From Desulfuromonadales bacterium (GTDB lineage: Bacteria > Desulfobacterota > Desulfuromonadia > Geobacterales > Pseudopelobacteraceae): 64,000 nt of DNA. Location: assembly GCA_013349405.1 (NCBI GenBank), contig DUZS01000010.1:33390-97389 (forward strand), in the 5' to 3' direction. Below, piece by piece: positions 38,484 to 46,310 of the stretch (position 1 is its first letter; every line of letters begins with the position of its first letter). Made by a program: the position numbers and the translations under genes. Below the pieces are notes generated by a model that worked only from the letters and a program-made list of their open reading frames with translations, was not told the DNA's origin and searched no databases.

Positions 38484-39179
38484 TCATAAGCAGTTGTTTT
38501 TTCTCGCCCTCCTCTCTGCCTCACTTATCCGCCCCAGCAGCGGCGGGTAATCAAGCGCCCTTTTATGGGTGATATCGTCAAGCCTGAGTAACCGGGCGCT
38601 CAGCTCTTCTCTCTGTTTGGCCCGATCTATTTCAAGCTTTTTTATTTCCCGCTCCAAGGCTTCTTCCTCGCGTTCCAGTTTTGACGTTTTATCATAGCTT
38701 ATCTTCCAATTGCGCCTGGACTCCTCATAGAGATTTCGAATCACATTCGCCGGGGCACGCTCGATTTTACTTCTCACATTTTTTACATGTTCACTAAAAC
38801 TTTCACGACCTGACCGTTCGATTTGAGTCTTCGATTTCCCACACTTGCTACAGTACAAGCCCTGCTCAAGCTCCAGCTTCATCCGTTTGTACTCTTCCAT
38901 CATTTTTTGACGTTCAGATATCGAGTCTTCCACGTCATACCATTTTTTTCTGATTTTTTCCTGTATCTCTTCGATCATTCTGTCTGTTTCACTCTCATAG
39001 CGTGACAGTTCCTCTTTGATATCCGCCATTTCGTTTTTATAACCATGTATCTCCCGCTCCATATTATCGTGATCAGTGCGTAACTCGCTAACAAGCATTC
39101 TGTCGGGACCGCAGTTGAACGCGTGTGCCGGCAAGGCAGCCGGGGTGAGCAGAAGAAGTAATAGAAACCGTGCTTTCAT
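38484..39179 (-). CDS. Exported coiled-coil protein, unknown
   Basis: 231-residue protein. A cleavable signal peptide (LLLLLLTPAALPAHA) is followed by CGPDRMLVSEL, long charged heptad-like helices, and a CSKCG pair that could bind zinc or form a disulfide. ATG 39179 has GGAG seven bases upstream. It is the last gene of the DGR-associated minus-strand run and converges on aor. No family recognised; a periplasmic structural role is a guess. Confidence 0.7.
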   Translation of the reverse strand: MKARFLLLLLLTPAALPAHAFNCGPDRMLVSELRTDHDNMEREIHGYKNEMADIKEELSRYESETDRMIEEIQEKIRKKWYDVEDSISERQKMMEEYKRMKLELEQGLYCSKCGKSKTQIERSGRESFSEHVKNVRSKIERAPANVIRNLYEESRRNWKISYDKTSKLEREEEALEREIKKLEIDRAKQREELSARLLRLDDITHKRALDYPPLLGRISEAERRARKNNCL

Positions 39180-39283
39180 ATCATGACTCCATTGATAGAA
39201 CTCCGTGGAGTTGGGCCCCTCGAAGTTCCGGAATGAGTTCGCATTTTGCAGGGGAGGCAACGGGCGGGTGAGAGAAATACCCC

Positions 39284-40831
39284 CTACTCCTCCTTAAAAT
39301 ACCGGATATTGACCGGGTATTTCGTCGGGCGATACGAATCTCCCGTGCCGTTATTGAAGGGAATATGGATCAGCTTTGTTTCCCCCGGAGCCAGCGTCCC
39401 CCTGATGCCCGAAACCGTGGCGTACTGAGCACTGTATTTTGCCGAACTGTTCTGTATTGACAGATACTGTCCTGTGGCTTCCGCTGAACCGGAGCTGTCG
39501 GTCACGCTTGCCGTCAGGTAGGTTTCCAGAAACATCCTGTTCCCTTGCTCACCCGCAAAGGTCACGGTGTAGGAACCATCCACCCATCTGCCGCTGTTAT
39601 CCGTGCGTTTTCGTTCCGTATCAGCCTCAGTTTTGGCCTTGCGTTCCCGCTCCGCTGCCTGCGCCTCCCGCTGTGTGCGTTCCTGCTGCTCGCGGCGGCG
39701 ATTCTCTGCGGCCCGGCGGTCATCTTCCTGTTTTGCCAGCCGTTGCCGCTCGATGCGCCGTTCTTCTTCCGCCTCCCGCCGTGCACGGGCCGAATCTTCG
39801 GACTGGCGGCGCTGCTGTTCGCGGGCTTCGCGCTCGCGGTTTTCCCGGTCACGCTGTATTTGGGCGTCGGCATCACGTCTCATCTGCACGGCGCTGCCGT
39901 AGGTGCTCAACCCCTGGTTGAGGCTGTTCTGCATGGATTGCAGACCGGACATGAGAGCGTTGTTGAAGTCACGACTGTCCTGCTCCTCCCGTCTACGGTC
40001 AGCGGCCCTCTCTTCACGTTCCTGGCGGCGCTGCTCTTCGGCGTCCTCTCTGGCCTGGCGACGGCGCTCTTCAGCCTCGTAAGCACGCTGTTCCTCTCTG
40101 TGGGCTTGCCTGTCCGCCTCCTCCTGCTCCTGCCGCTTTTGTTCTTCAGCTTCATAGATCCGCTGCTGCTCCTGCCACTGCCGTTCCTCTTCCGCCGCTC
40201 TCAACCGGGCCAGGTGTGCCCGATATTCCTGCGGATTTTTGCGCCAATACTCTTCCTGTGCCGCCTGTTTGCGTTTCGCCTCTTCCTGCTCTTTTCGACG
40301 GGCTTCTTCCTGTCTCTTTTGTTCTTCAGCGGCAAGCCGGGCAACCAGTTCGGCCTGTTTTTTCTTCTTTTCTATCTCTCTCAGTTCAGCTGCTTTGATT
40401 TCGGCAACGGTTTTACGGGCATCTTTCAGGACGGCAGCATCCGCAACGATCCGCACGGACAATTCATCCAGGGCGACAGCGTTTACCGTAAAGACGCTAT
40501 CCCTGTTTTCTCCCGGTTTTATCACGGTTCGGGCGGTTTTATGCTGTATTCCGGCACCGCTGTCCCAGGCAATGGTATATTCCAGTTCAACATCGGTTTC
40601 ATAGAGGCTGTTAAAACGCCATTCATGGGGGCATGGGATAGTCGCTCCGACGATACACTCCGATTTATGGCTGAATTCGATACCATTCAGGGCACCGTCA
40701 TCAAGTTTTGCCCACGGCGACCACATCGGCTTACCCTTATTTTTCTGAACATCATTCGACCAAACATCGGTGTGAACCATCCCGACGATCATAACGACAC
40801 AAATGAATATAAGTACTTTTCCAGGTGACAT
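39284..40831 (-). CDS. Exported Glu/Arg/Gln-rich coiled-coil protein downstream of the DGR RT
   Basis: 515 residues. An N-terminal signal segment (VLIFICVVMIVGMVHTDV) is followed by a compact domain with CIVGATIPCPHEW (about 20-130), then about 280 residues of TolA-like coiled coil rich in E, R, Q and A, then a C-terminal beta-rich domain (about 430-515, WVDGSYTVTFAG). It begins 11 bp after the RT stop on the same strand. ATG 40831 follows TGGAG. The coiled coil could span the periplasm and hold or present the DGR target (inference only). Confidence 0.72.
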   Translation of the reverse strand: MSPGKVLIFICVVMIVGMVHTDVWSNDVQKNKGKPMWSPWAKLDDGALNGIEFSHKSECIVGATIPCPHEWRFNSLYETDVELEYTIAWDSGAGIQHKTARTVIKPGENRDSVFTVNAVALDELSVRIVADAAVLKDARKTVAEIKAAELREIEKKKKQAELVARLAAEEQKRQEEARRKEQEEAKRKQAAQEEYWRKNPQEYRAHLARLRAAEEERQWQEQQRIYEAEEQKRQEQEEADRQAHREEQRAYEAEERRRQAREDAEEQRRQEREERAADRRREEQDSRDFNNALMSGLQSMQNSLNQGLSTYGSAVQMRRDADAQIQRDRENREREAREQQRRQSEDSARARREAEEERRIERQRLAKQEDDRRAAENRRREQQERTQREAQAAERERKAKTEADTERKRTDNSGRWVDGSYTVTFAGEQGNRMFLETYLTASVTDSSGSAEATGQYLSIQNSSAKYSAQYATVSGIRGTLAPGETKLIHIPFNNGTGDSYRPTKYPVNIRYFKEE

Positions 40832-40841
40832 ACAATCTCCA

Positions 40842-41903
40842 CTATGCAGCAATTCTACTAATGTTAATTGAAGTTACCACCTGTTTACGCAACCCGCCGG
40901 CATCGGCATAGCGGGCATGACCAAGCCAGCTTTGCAACGAAGTATTGATCTTTGCGTAATCCGGCGTTCCATGGGAAACAGAAGCGAGAGCAGCAATTTT
41001 TTTGACAAAGCGCTGTGATGTATCTTTGCGCAGCAGCCGGTAATCCGGAAAGATCCGATAGCCAAGATGATCTGTGCCCACCGTAACCGGCTGAACCAGA
41101 GTCTTTTCCGGATGTAATTGCAAACGGAGCTTCGCAAGATAGTCCGCCATGGCGGCGCTAACCTGCCAGAGCTCGGCTTTGGAGTCGCCAAAAATCGTTA
41201 TGTCATCCACATAGCGGATGTAGGCGGAAAATCCGAGGTGCCCGGTTACATAATGATCGAGCCCGTCCAGATAGATGTTGGCAAAAAACTGGCTGGTCAG
41301 GTTGCCGATGGGGATACCGCGACGGCGGGTAAGCGGCGTAAAAAGATCGTCGCCGGCGAAATGGATAATTACCTCTTTTTGCCGGTTGCTGCCGTCGATG
41401 ATGCGCTTCAGCAATTGCAGCGTCTGCGGACATTTGATTTTCCGGGAGATCTGGGCAAAGAGTATTTCATGGTCGATTGTCGGGAAATAACTCATGATGT
41501 CGGTCTTGAGAAGGTAGCGATGGCGGCGGGCAAAATGGGTAAAACGTTCCACAGCTGCGTGCGTGCCCTTCCCTTTTCGGCAGGCAAAGGAACCGTGGAT
41601 GAAAGTCCGGTCGAAAATTGGTTCGATAACATTGCAGAGAGCATGATGCACCACCCGGTCGCGGTACGGCGCGGCGCTGATCAGGCGCGGTTTCCGTTCG
41701 TGAACCGTGAAGGTGCGATAGCCGCCGGGGCGATACCTGCCGGTAACGAGCTGTTCATGCAGTTGCCAGAGGTTATCTTCCAGATTATTTTCAAACGCAG
41801 CGCATCCTGCCTTGTGCCGTTTCCCCTTGCGGGCCAGGCGAGAGGCAAGAAACAGGTTTTCGAACGAACTGATGTAGGTAAAAAGGTTACCGTGTCGTTT
41901 CAT
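40842..41903 (-). CDS. Diversity-generating retroelement reverse transcriptase
   Basis: 353-residue group II-intron-related RT of DGR type. Visible RT motifs: SAAPYRDRVVHHALC, KTDIMSYFPTID with catalytic D135, the DGR-typical RRGIPIGNLTSQFFANIYL (194-212) and the catalytic YVDD at 231-234. There is no maturase or endonuclease domain. The GIPIGNLTSQ form of motif 4, in place of the retroviral QGxxxSP form, is linked with the low fidelity of DGR RTs at adenines. It is encoded 160 bp after the template repeat, in the order target, avd, TR, RT, which is a canonical cassette. Confidence 0.97.
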   Translation of the reverse strand: MKRHGNLFTYISSFENLFLASRLARKGKRHKAGCAAFENNLEDNLWQLHEQLVTGRYRPGGYRTFTVHERKPRLISAAPYRDRVVHHALCNVIEPIFDRTFIHGSFACRKGKGTHAAVERFTHFARRHRYLLKTDIMSYFPTIDHEILFAQISRKIKCPQTLQLLKRIIDGSNRQKEVIIHFAGDDLFTPLTRRRGIPIGNLTSQFFANIYLDGLDHYVTGHLGFSAYIRYVDDITIFGDSKAELWQVSAAMADYLAKLRLQLHPEKTLVQPVTVGTDHLGYRIFPDYRLLRKDTSQRFVKKIAALASVSHGTPDYAKINTSLQSWLGHARYADAGGLRKQVVTSINISRIAA

Positions 41904-42064
41904 ATCAACATCTCATGGTTGAGCGTGGCGTTCGCCGAAGCTACCAGTCCCGCCCACCCTTTTTTGTATTTGGCCGCATCCCGGCACGGGAGACAAGGCG
42001 ATTAGAATATAAGTGCACGCGCCGGAACTCCATGGATGATCCGGCATTGCGGCGTTTTATGTTC

Positions 42065-42182
42065 TTGGGGGGGAGCACCAGACGAAACCCGATATTGTTG
42101 TTCCTGTTGTCAGGTTCGTTCCTGTTCCGGTTGGCCGCCCGCGCGTTGTTGTCGTTGTTGTTCCAGGAACCGCCGCGCAGGA
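42065..42182 (-). repeat. DGR template repeat (TR)
   Basis: A 118-bp non-coding repeat between avd and the RT. It aligns without gaps to 42611-42728 inside the target gene. Read on the minus strand it is rich in AAC codons, which give mutable Asn positions. It has 33 adenines on that strand; 19 of them differ in the variable copy and none of the other 85 bases do. The minus-strand sequence after it, to 41904, would be the RNA part needed for cDNA priming in known DGRs. Confidence 0.96.
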
Positions 42183-42198
42183 GGAACGCCTTGCCCCC

Positions 42199-42531
42199 TC
42201 ATTTTTTCTTCAGCCAGCCACCAAGCATTCGTCCGACTTCCACCGCCTGGAGAGAGGCATATTCATACTGTTTCAGTGAAAACAGCTTCAAATCCATGCA
42301 CAAACGCAGATAATGCTTGAGCCGCTCAAGCTCCACATCCGCCCGCAGCAGCGCCTCCCTGCCGCCATTTCCCGCCTTGGCCGCCTCTATCAGGGCGTCA
42401 TACAGATTCAGCAGCGTCTCCTCCAGCCGTTTGGCCATGACAAATCGCTGACTTTTGGGGAACTTGATGGTGTGCTCCAGCAGCCACTTGATCAGTTCAT
42501 AACATTTCGTGAAAATCGGCGATTCATTCAT
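42199..42531 (-). CDS. avd: DGR accessory protein Avd
   Basis: 110-residue four-helix-bundle protein that forms a basic pentamer and works with the RT and template RNA in studied DGRs. It shows NESPIFTKCYELIKWLL, TIKFPKSQRFVMAKRLEE and LERLKHYLRLCMDL, which are diagnostic. ATG 42531 is chosen; a longer TTG-started frame would run through the hairpin downstream of the VR. It lies between the target gene and the TR, 17 bp from the latter. Confidence 0.95.
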   Translation of the reverse strand: MNESPIFTKCYELIKWLLEHTIKFPKSQRFVMAKRLEETLLNLYDALIEAAKAGNGGREALLRADVELERLKHYLRLCMDLKLFSLKQYEYASLQAVEVGRMLGGWLKKK

Positions 42532-42548
42532 TACGGCACCATATTTCG

Positions 42549-42564
42549 GGGGGCTTGCGCCCCC
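42549..42564 (-). promoter_or_regulatory. Hairpin downstream of the DGR variable repeat
   Basis: On the coding strand GGGGGC and GCCCCC form a perfect 6-bp stem with loop GCAA. It lies 42 bp past the target stop and before avd. In phage BPP-1 a short tetraloop hairpin/cruciform after the VR stimulates retrohoming. The position and GNRA-type loop agree; the distance is longer than in that model. Confidence 0.6.
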
Positions 42565-42606
42565 ACCCGGCCAGAAAACAGAAAAACAGAACCCGGAATT
42601 CAAAAG

Positions 42607-43434
42607 CTATTTGGGGGGGAGCACCAGACGAAACCCGACAATGCCGTACCTGCCGCCAGGTACGACCCAGAGCCGGTAGGCCGCCCGCGCGTAGTTGTCG
42701 ACGTCGTTCCAGGAACCGCCGCGCAGGACTCTTTTTTCACCAATATCCGGCCCCGGCGGATTGTCTTTGGGGCTGTCCTCGTAATAGGCTTCGTTGTACC
42801 AATCCTGACACCATTCCCAGACATTGCCGCTCATATCATGGATGCCGAGACCATTCTTTTTTTTCAAACCGCCACGATGTGTCTTTTTTTCGGAGTTTTT
42901 ATCATACCAGGCGTATTTCCCCAGTTCCGCTTCATCATTGGTGCCGGCCCATTTTTCGTCCTTGCCGCCGCTTTGGGCCGCATATTCCCATTCCGCCTCC
43001 GTGGGCAAGCGATACTGACGGCCGGACTTGGCGTTCAGCTTGGTGATAAACGCCTGGGCATCGTTCCAGGAAACCTGCTCCACCGGGCAATCCGCACCGC
43101 ACTGGGAGAAACCGCTTGGGTTGCTCCCCATAACAGCTGCATATTGCCCCTGGGTCACTTCAAACTTGCCAATGGAAAAATCGCTGACGCAGACATCATG
43201 GACCGGTTTTTCATCACTTAGAACTGTGGAGCCCATCTTGTAACAGCCCCCTTTGACAAAAATCAATTCCATGCCGGTAGTTGGGTCTTTGTCAACGACT
43301 TTCTGGGCGCCGGTTGTGGCCACCGGGTCACGCAGTCTGAGCTTTGCAGGTGGATCTTCGGCGGCGAAGGTGACGGCGGCAGACATGGTGAATAGAGAAA
43401 ATATGCACATTACAATCATCTTAATTTTATTCAT
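42607..43434 (-). CDS. DGR target protein: exported FGE-sulfatase/C-type-lectin-fold protein
   Basis: 275 residues. Signal peptide at about 1-25 (MIVMCIFSLFTMSAAVTFAA), a short linker, then a formylglycine-generating-enzyme-like domain (about 50-275) with GKFEVTQGQYAAVMG, RLPTEAEWEYAAQSGG and GNVWEWCQDWYNEAYY. The last 39 residues are encoded by the variable repeat. In DGR proteins this fold is used as a ligand-binding scaffold rather than as an enzyme. ATG 43434 follows AAAGGAA; upstream starts would precede the signal peptide. Exported, so probably a surface or periplasmic binding protein with a diversified site. Confidence 0.95.
   Translation of the reverse strand: MNKIKMIVMCIFSLFTMSAAVTFAAEDPPAKLRLRDPVATTGAQKVVDKDPTTGMELIFVKGGCYKMGSTVLSDEKPVHDVCVSDFSIGKFEVTQGQYAAVMGSNPSGFSQCGADCPVEQVSWNDAQAFITKLNAKSGRQYRLPTEAEWEYAAQSGGKDEKWAGTNDEAELGKYAWYDKNSEKKTHRGGLKKKNGLGIHDMSGNVWEWCQDWYNEAYYEDSPKDNPPGPDIGEKRVLRGGSWNDVDNYARAAYRLWVVPGGRYGIVGFRLVLPPK
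42611..42728 (-). repeat. DGR variable repeat (VR)
   Basis: It encodes target residues 237-275. Compared with the TR, 14 residues are changed: 244, 245, 248, 253, 255-258, 260, 261 and 263-266. All result from changes at TR adenines, mostly at AAC codons. The invariant ends (RGGSWN and GFRLVLPP) are the structural core of the fold and the likely initiation region for homing. Confidence 0.96.
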
Positions 43435-43475
43435 CTGAATATTCCTTTCAATCAAAGGGATGTGATAGACATTCT

Positions 43476-44663
43476 TCACTTTGGCGTATCGCCTGACACG
43501 CCCTTCATGTAGATAGCCTGGTTACAAATTTTCATTTTTACCGATATCTCATCAGGAGTTTTACTCATACTGTCTTGTATGCACATAAAATATGTTTTGT
43601 CTTTTTCATGATCCGCAACAATAGCCGCTTGTTTTGTTTTTTCTTCCTCTATCCTGCGATTTTCTGCGGCTTCTGTCGCCAAATGATTCATTTCGGCGGT
43701 ACGCCGGACGATATCGTGAACTATCACCGGAAATACATTCTTAAAACCGCTTGGCGCATTAATGCTCATCTCGCATAACCGAAACAGGGCATATTGCAAA
43801 AAAACTGTCCGTTCGCTTTCCTCAAAGAGTTTGACAACTGCCGTCTTGAAATCACCTGTCAGTGCGGCTTCAAGCTTGTCTTGCTGTTTGAAATTCGCGT
43901 TAAATTTTGTTATGGCTTCAAATGCTGCGGATTCTGGCGGAGGTAGACAGGAAAGTATTACTTCTCGTTCTTTTGGTAATAGCGACGGGAAGTTTGGTTC
44001 AGTGGAAAGGTCGCGTATCTGAGCAATTGAAGCCGTTGAAGATAAGGCGCTGATGAGTTGATCTAGTGACTTGGTGACGTTTGTCGAAGAGGTCGGCATT
44101 TTTTGGATGACTGCAGATAAAATATCCTTTGACCAAATACGATCCAACTCGGATCTACTGTTTGTAACTGATGAATTGTTGCCAAAAGAAGGGTTAAGGT
44201 TGGGTGGGGACTGGTAGAGGTTTATTATTTGTGCACCTGTTGGTTTCCTTTCTGATTTTGAGTCTTCAGGTAAAAATTGAACACTTGGATTCAGGCTTTT
44301 TTGCCCCATTTTAATATTATTAGACGTTAGATTTGAAAAAGCTTTAATTCCTTTAGTATTACTGCTCGAACTGTAAGTCCCATTTATTACTTTCCTGTGA
44401 CGTTCATAGACACTAATCTCAGTATTGGCGCGGTCTATCGCAGAAGTAAGCGAGTCTTTTGTATCGATATTGTATCTCTCCAATCCACGGTATGCTCCTT
44501 TGAAGCGTAAATTGTCACGGTTTATCTGCTCATAGCTGCACGCAGGGATGGTGGCCAACATAACAATCAAAAAACATTTTCTCAGATACAATTTTACTTT
44601 GTTTTGCTCCGCGTTATAGCTCTGTTGAATTGATTTCTGTCTGCATCGTAGCTCACTCATCAT
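43476..44663 (-). CDS. Lipoprotein upstream of the DGR target, unknown
   Basis: 395 residues. A hydrophilic 23-residue leader is followed by a signal segment ending in the lipobox-like LATIPAC (C42). The mature part is low in hydrophobic residues, with a Ser/Asn-rich stretch (about 100-200) and a helical C-terminal half. ATG 44663 has a strong AGGAGG eight bases upstream, although the leader is unusually long for a lipoprotein. It ends 41 bp before the target start, so it is probably co-transcribed. No family recognised. Confidence 0.68.
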   Translation of the reverse strand: MMSELRCRQKSIQQSYNAEQNKVKLYLRKCFLIVMLATIPACSYEQINRDNLRFKGAYRGLERYNIDTKDSLTSAIDRANTEISVYERHRKVINGTYSSSSNTKGIKAFSNLTSNNIKMGQKSLNPSVQFLPEDSKSERKPTGAQIINLYQSPPNLNPSFGNNSSVTNSRSELDRIWSKDILSAVIQKMPTSSTNVTKSLDQLISALSSTASIAQIRDLSTEPNFPSLLPKEREVILSCLPPPESAAFEAITKFNANFKQQDKLEAALTGDFKTAVVKLFEESERTVFLQYALFRLCEMSINAPSGFKNVFPVIVHDIVRRTAEMNHLATEAAENRRIEEEKTKQAAIVADHEKDKTYFMCIQDSMSKTPDEISVKMKICNQAIYMKGVSGDTPK

Positions 44664-44725
44664 TACTGTAGCCTCCTAATGTTTAATTTTCCGCCACCAT
44701 TACGTTAACAAAAGTAGATACTTAG

Positions 44726-44973
44726 TTGCTTAACCACGGCCACCTCACCGGTTTTTCATCTGAAGGTCCATCGGAAGGCCCCATCCGCTAGCAGTCACCC
44801 TTGACAAAAACCAGCTCCATGCCGGTGGTCGGGTCTTTGTCAACGGCTTTCTGACCACTTGACGTGGCAGCTGGGTCACGCAGTTTCAGTTTTGCAGGTG
44901 GGTCGGTGGCAAGCACTATTTGCGCTAGAAGAAGCATTAATAGTGAAACGACGTACACTGTAATTTCTTTCAT
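44726..44973 (-). pseudogene. Truncated paralogue of the DGR target N-terminus
   Basis: Starts MKEITVYVVSLLMLLLAQIV, then DPPAKLKLRDPAATSSGQK and VDKDPTTGMELVFVKGDC, nearly the same as the target's residues about 25-60. It stops at a TAG where the target has a Tyr codon (KGGCYKMG). Past the stop the same frame still reads RMGPSDGPSDEKPV, matching MGSTVLSDEKPV, before similarity is lost. It is a decayed duplicate; its lectin-like domain and any VR are gone. Confidence 0.82.
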
Positions 44974-45000
44974 GGAGTTTTACCCTCTTCCTTAGAATAT

Positions 45001-45058
45001 CTGCGGTGTCGCCGCAGCAACAGATTGTCAACATTACAAAAAATCGGCGCAAGCCGAT
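45001..45058. repeat. Two short hairpins upstream of the pseudogene
   Basis: CTGCGG/CCGCAG (45001-45017, loop TGTCG) and ATCGGC/GCCGAT (45043-45058, loop GCAA). The second has the same tetraloop as the hairpin after the VR. Role unknown. Confidence 0.4.
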
Positions 45059-45178
45059 AAAAGCCGGTGCACCGAATGATGCACGGGATTGAGAATGTGG
45101 AATGCCAGTACCAATGATTTTTACAGAAATCTGCCGGGATAAGAGGAACTACAGTATTGCTAATTATTTCTAATTTTC

Positions 45179-45255
45179 GAGGCGTGAGGCGTGAGGCGTG
45201 AGGCGTGAGGCGTGAGGCGTGAGGCGTGAGGCGTGAGGCGTGAGGCGTGAGGCGT
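45179..45255. repeat. Heptanucleotide tandem repeat, 11 copies
   Basis: Eleven perfect head-to-tail copies of GAGGCGT. No convincing gene spans it (the minus-strand frame through it is a simple-sequence translation). Apart from this repeat, 44974-45557 holds no supportable gene. Confidence 0.95.
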
Positions 45256-45557
45256 GCTGAGCGGAGCCAAAGCAGGCGTACCGGCCCGGCCGGTGCTGTC
45301 AGGATAATGTATGCGAATGTGGGAAAGGATCATCATGACAATAGCCCGCTCTTCGTACAAAGGTTAATGAGAAACTAGCGAAAAGCGGTACGGGTGTCAA
45401 GCAGAAATACAGAATTTTATAACCTTGTTCTCCTTATCACCTGAGTACCTGCCGGGGAACAAATAGAAACATCTCCCATTTGCCCACGGCAAGTAAACTT
45501 GCCTCACATGACTCTCTGTGTTATATATTGCCCGTAACAATACGGAGGATTTCCAAA

Positions 45558-45794
45558 ATGCCACAGACCATTGCCGCCACCTATGAACATGGTGTATTTG
45601 TGCCCTGCACACCGGTCAATCTGCCGGAACACACCGAGGTAAAGCTTCTGCTTCCTAAAATAACATCAAAACGGAATCAGTTGACTAAAGCAGAAATGAG
45701 TTTTCTTGCACTGCGCGGTATCAGCCATAGTCTTGCAGAAACAGACTCGGTTGAATTGCAGCGAAAGATTCGTAGTGAATGGCGCGGACTGTGA
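45558..45794 (+). CDS. DUF104-type antitoxin
   Basis: 78-residue protein starting MPQTIAATYEHGVFVPCTPV and LPEHTEVKLLLP, the AF2212/DUF104 antitoxin pattern that partners PIN toxins. ATG 45558 follows CGGAGG. It overlaps the PIN gene by 16 bases. Confidence 0.8.
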   Translation: MPQTIAATYEHGVFVPCTPVNLPEHTEVKLLLPKITSKRNQLTKAEMSFLALRGISHSLAETDSVELQRKIRSEWRGL

Positions 45795-46226
45795 CTGTCT
45801 GCATCGACACTAATGTTCTGCTCGGTTTTTTCAATAACGAACCAGACAAGGTTGAAAGTTGTACAGCTTTTTTTCAGTATATTTTCACCAAACGCATCAA
45901 ATCCGTTGTTGCCACCATTACTCTCTTGGAACTGGCTGCCATTCTCACCGCTGCCAATCAATCCGCTGAAGCTGAACGAATAGTCAAATCCATAGAATCT
46001 CTCCCCCCTGTTCTCAATTACAGAATTTCGCAATGGGTGGATTCTGCGTACCGCCGCCCTGAAAAAAGCTAATCGGCTTGCTATCGCTGACGCGATAATT
46101 CTGTCAACAGCCTTTGAGACCCGTTGTTCCTACCTGATCACCTTCGACACAGATTTCAAGAGTGCCGGAGAAATCCAAGTGTTAACCCCACAGAAGTTTC
46201 TCGAATCGCAAAATAAAAACCAATAA
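45779..46226 (+). pseudogene. vapC: PIN toxin interrupted by a +1 frameshift in a C6 tract
   Basis: The first frame reads VTVCIDTNVLLGFFNNEPDK and IKSVVATITLLELAAIL, the first half of a PIN nuclease, and then stops early at 46072. If one C of the CCCCCC run at 46003-46008 is dropped, the frame continues ANRLAIADAIILSTAFE, YLITFDTDFKSAG and VLTPQKFL to TAA 46226, giving a normal PIN C-terminus with its acidic residues. It is either a broken toxin, a phase-variable tract or a sequencing error. Confidence 0.82.
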
Positions 46227-46310
46227 AAGTGAAGATCGCTCAATGCTGATAAAATCTTTCCAGTTTTTCGTGTGCCGACTTCCGGAAACACTTCTGAAGG
46301 AGATGAAATC

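Noticed and set aside
39545..40828. 427-codon plus-strand frame rich in Leu/Phe
   Set aside because: Mirror of the Glu/Arg/Gln-rich coiled-coil gene; the hydrophobic look is an artefact of its complement.
40842..41903. Group II intron or retron
   Set aside because: No maturase or endonuclease domain, no intron RNA ends or msr/msd pattern; Avd, TR and VR are present.
42065..42182. TR as a simple pseudogene fragment of the target
   Set aside because: The strict restriction of differences to adenines and its place between avd and RT are specific to a DGR template.
45179..45255. CRISPR-like array
   Set aside because: Seven-base units without spacers; a simple tandem repeat. The TTAGCACC cluster was also considered and rejected as CRISPR because copies are short and in both orientations.
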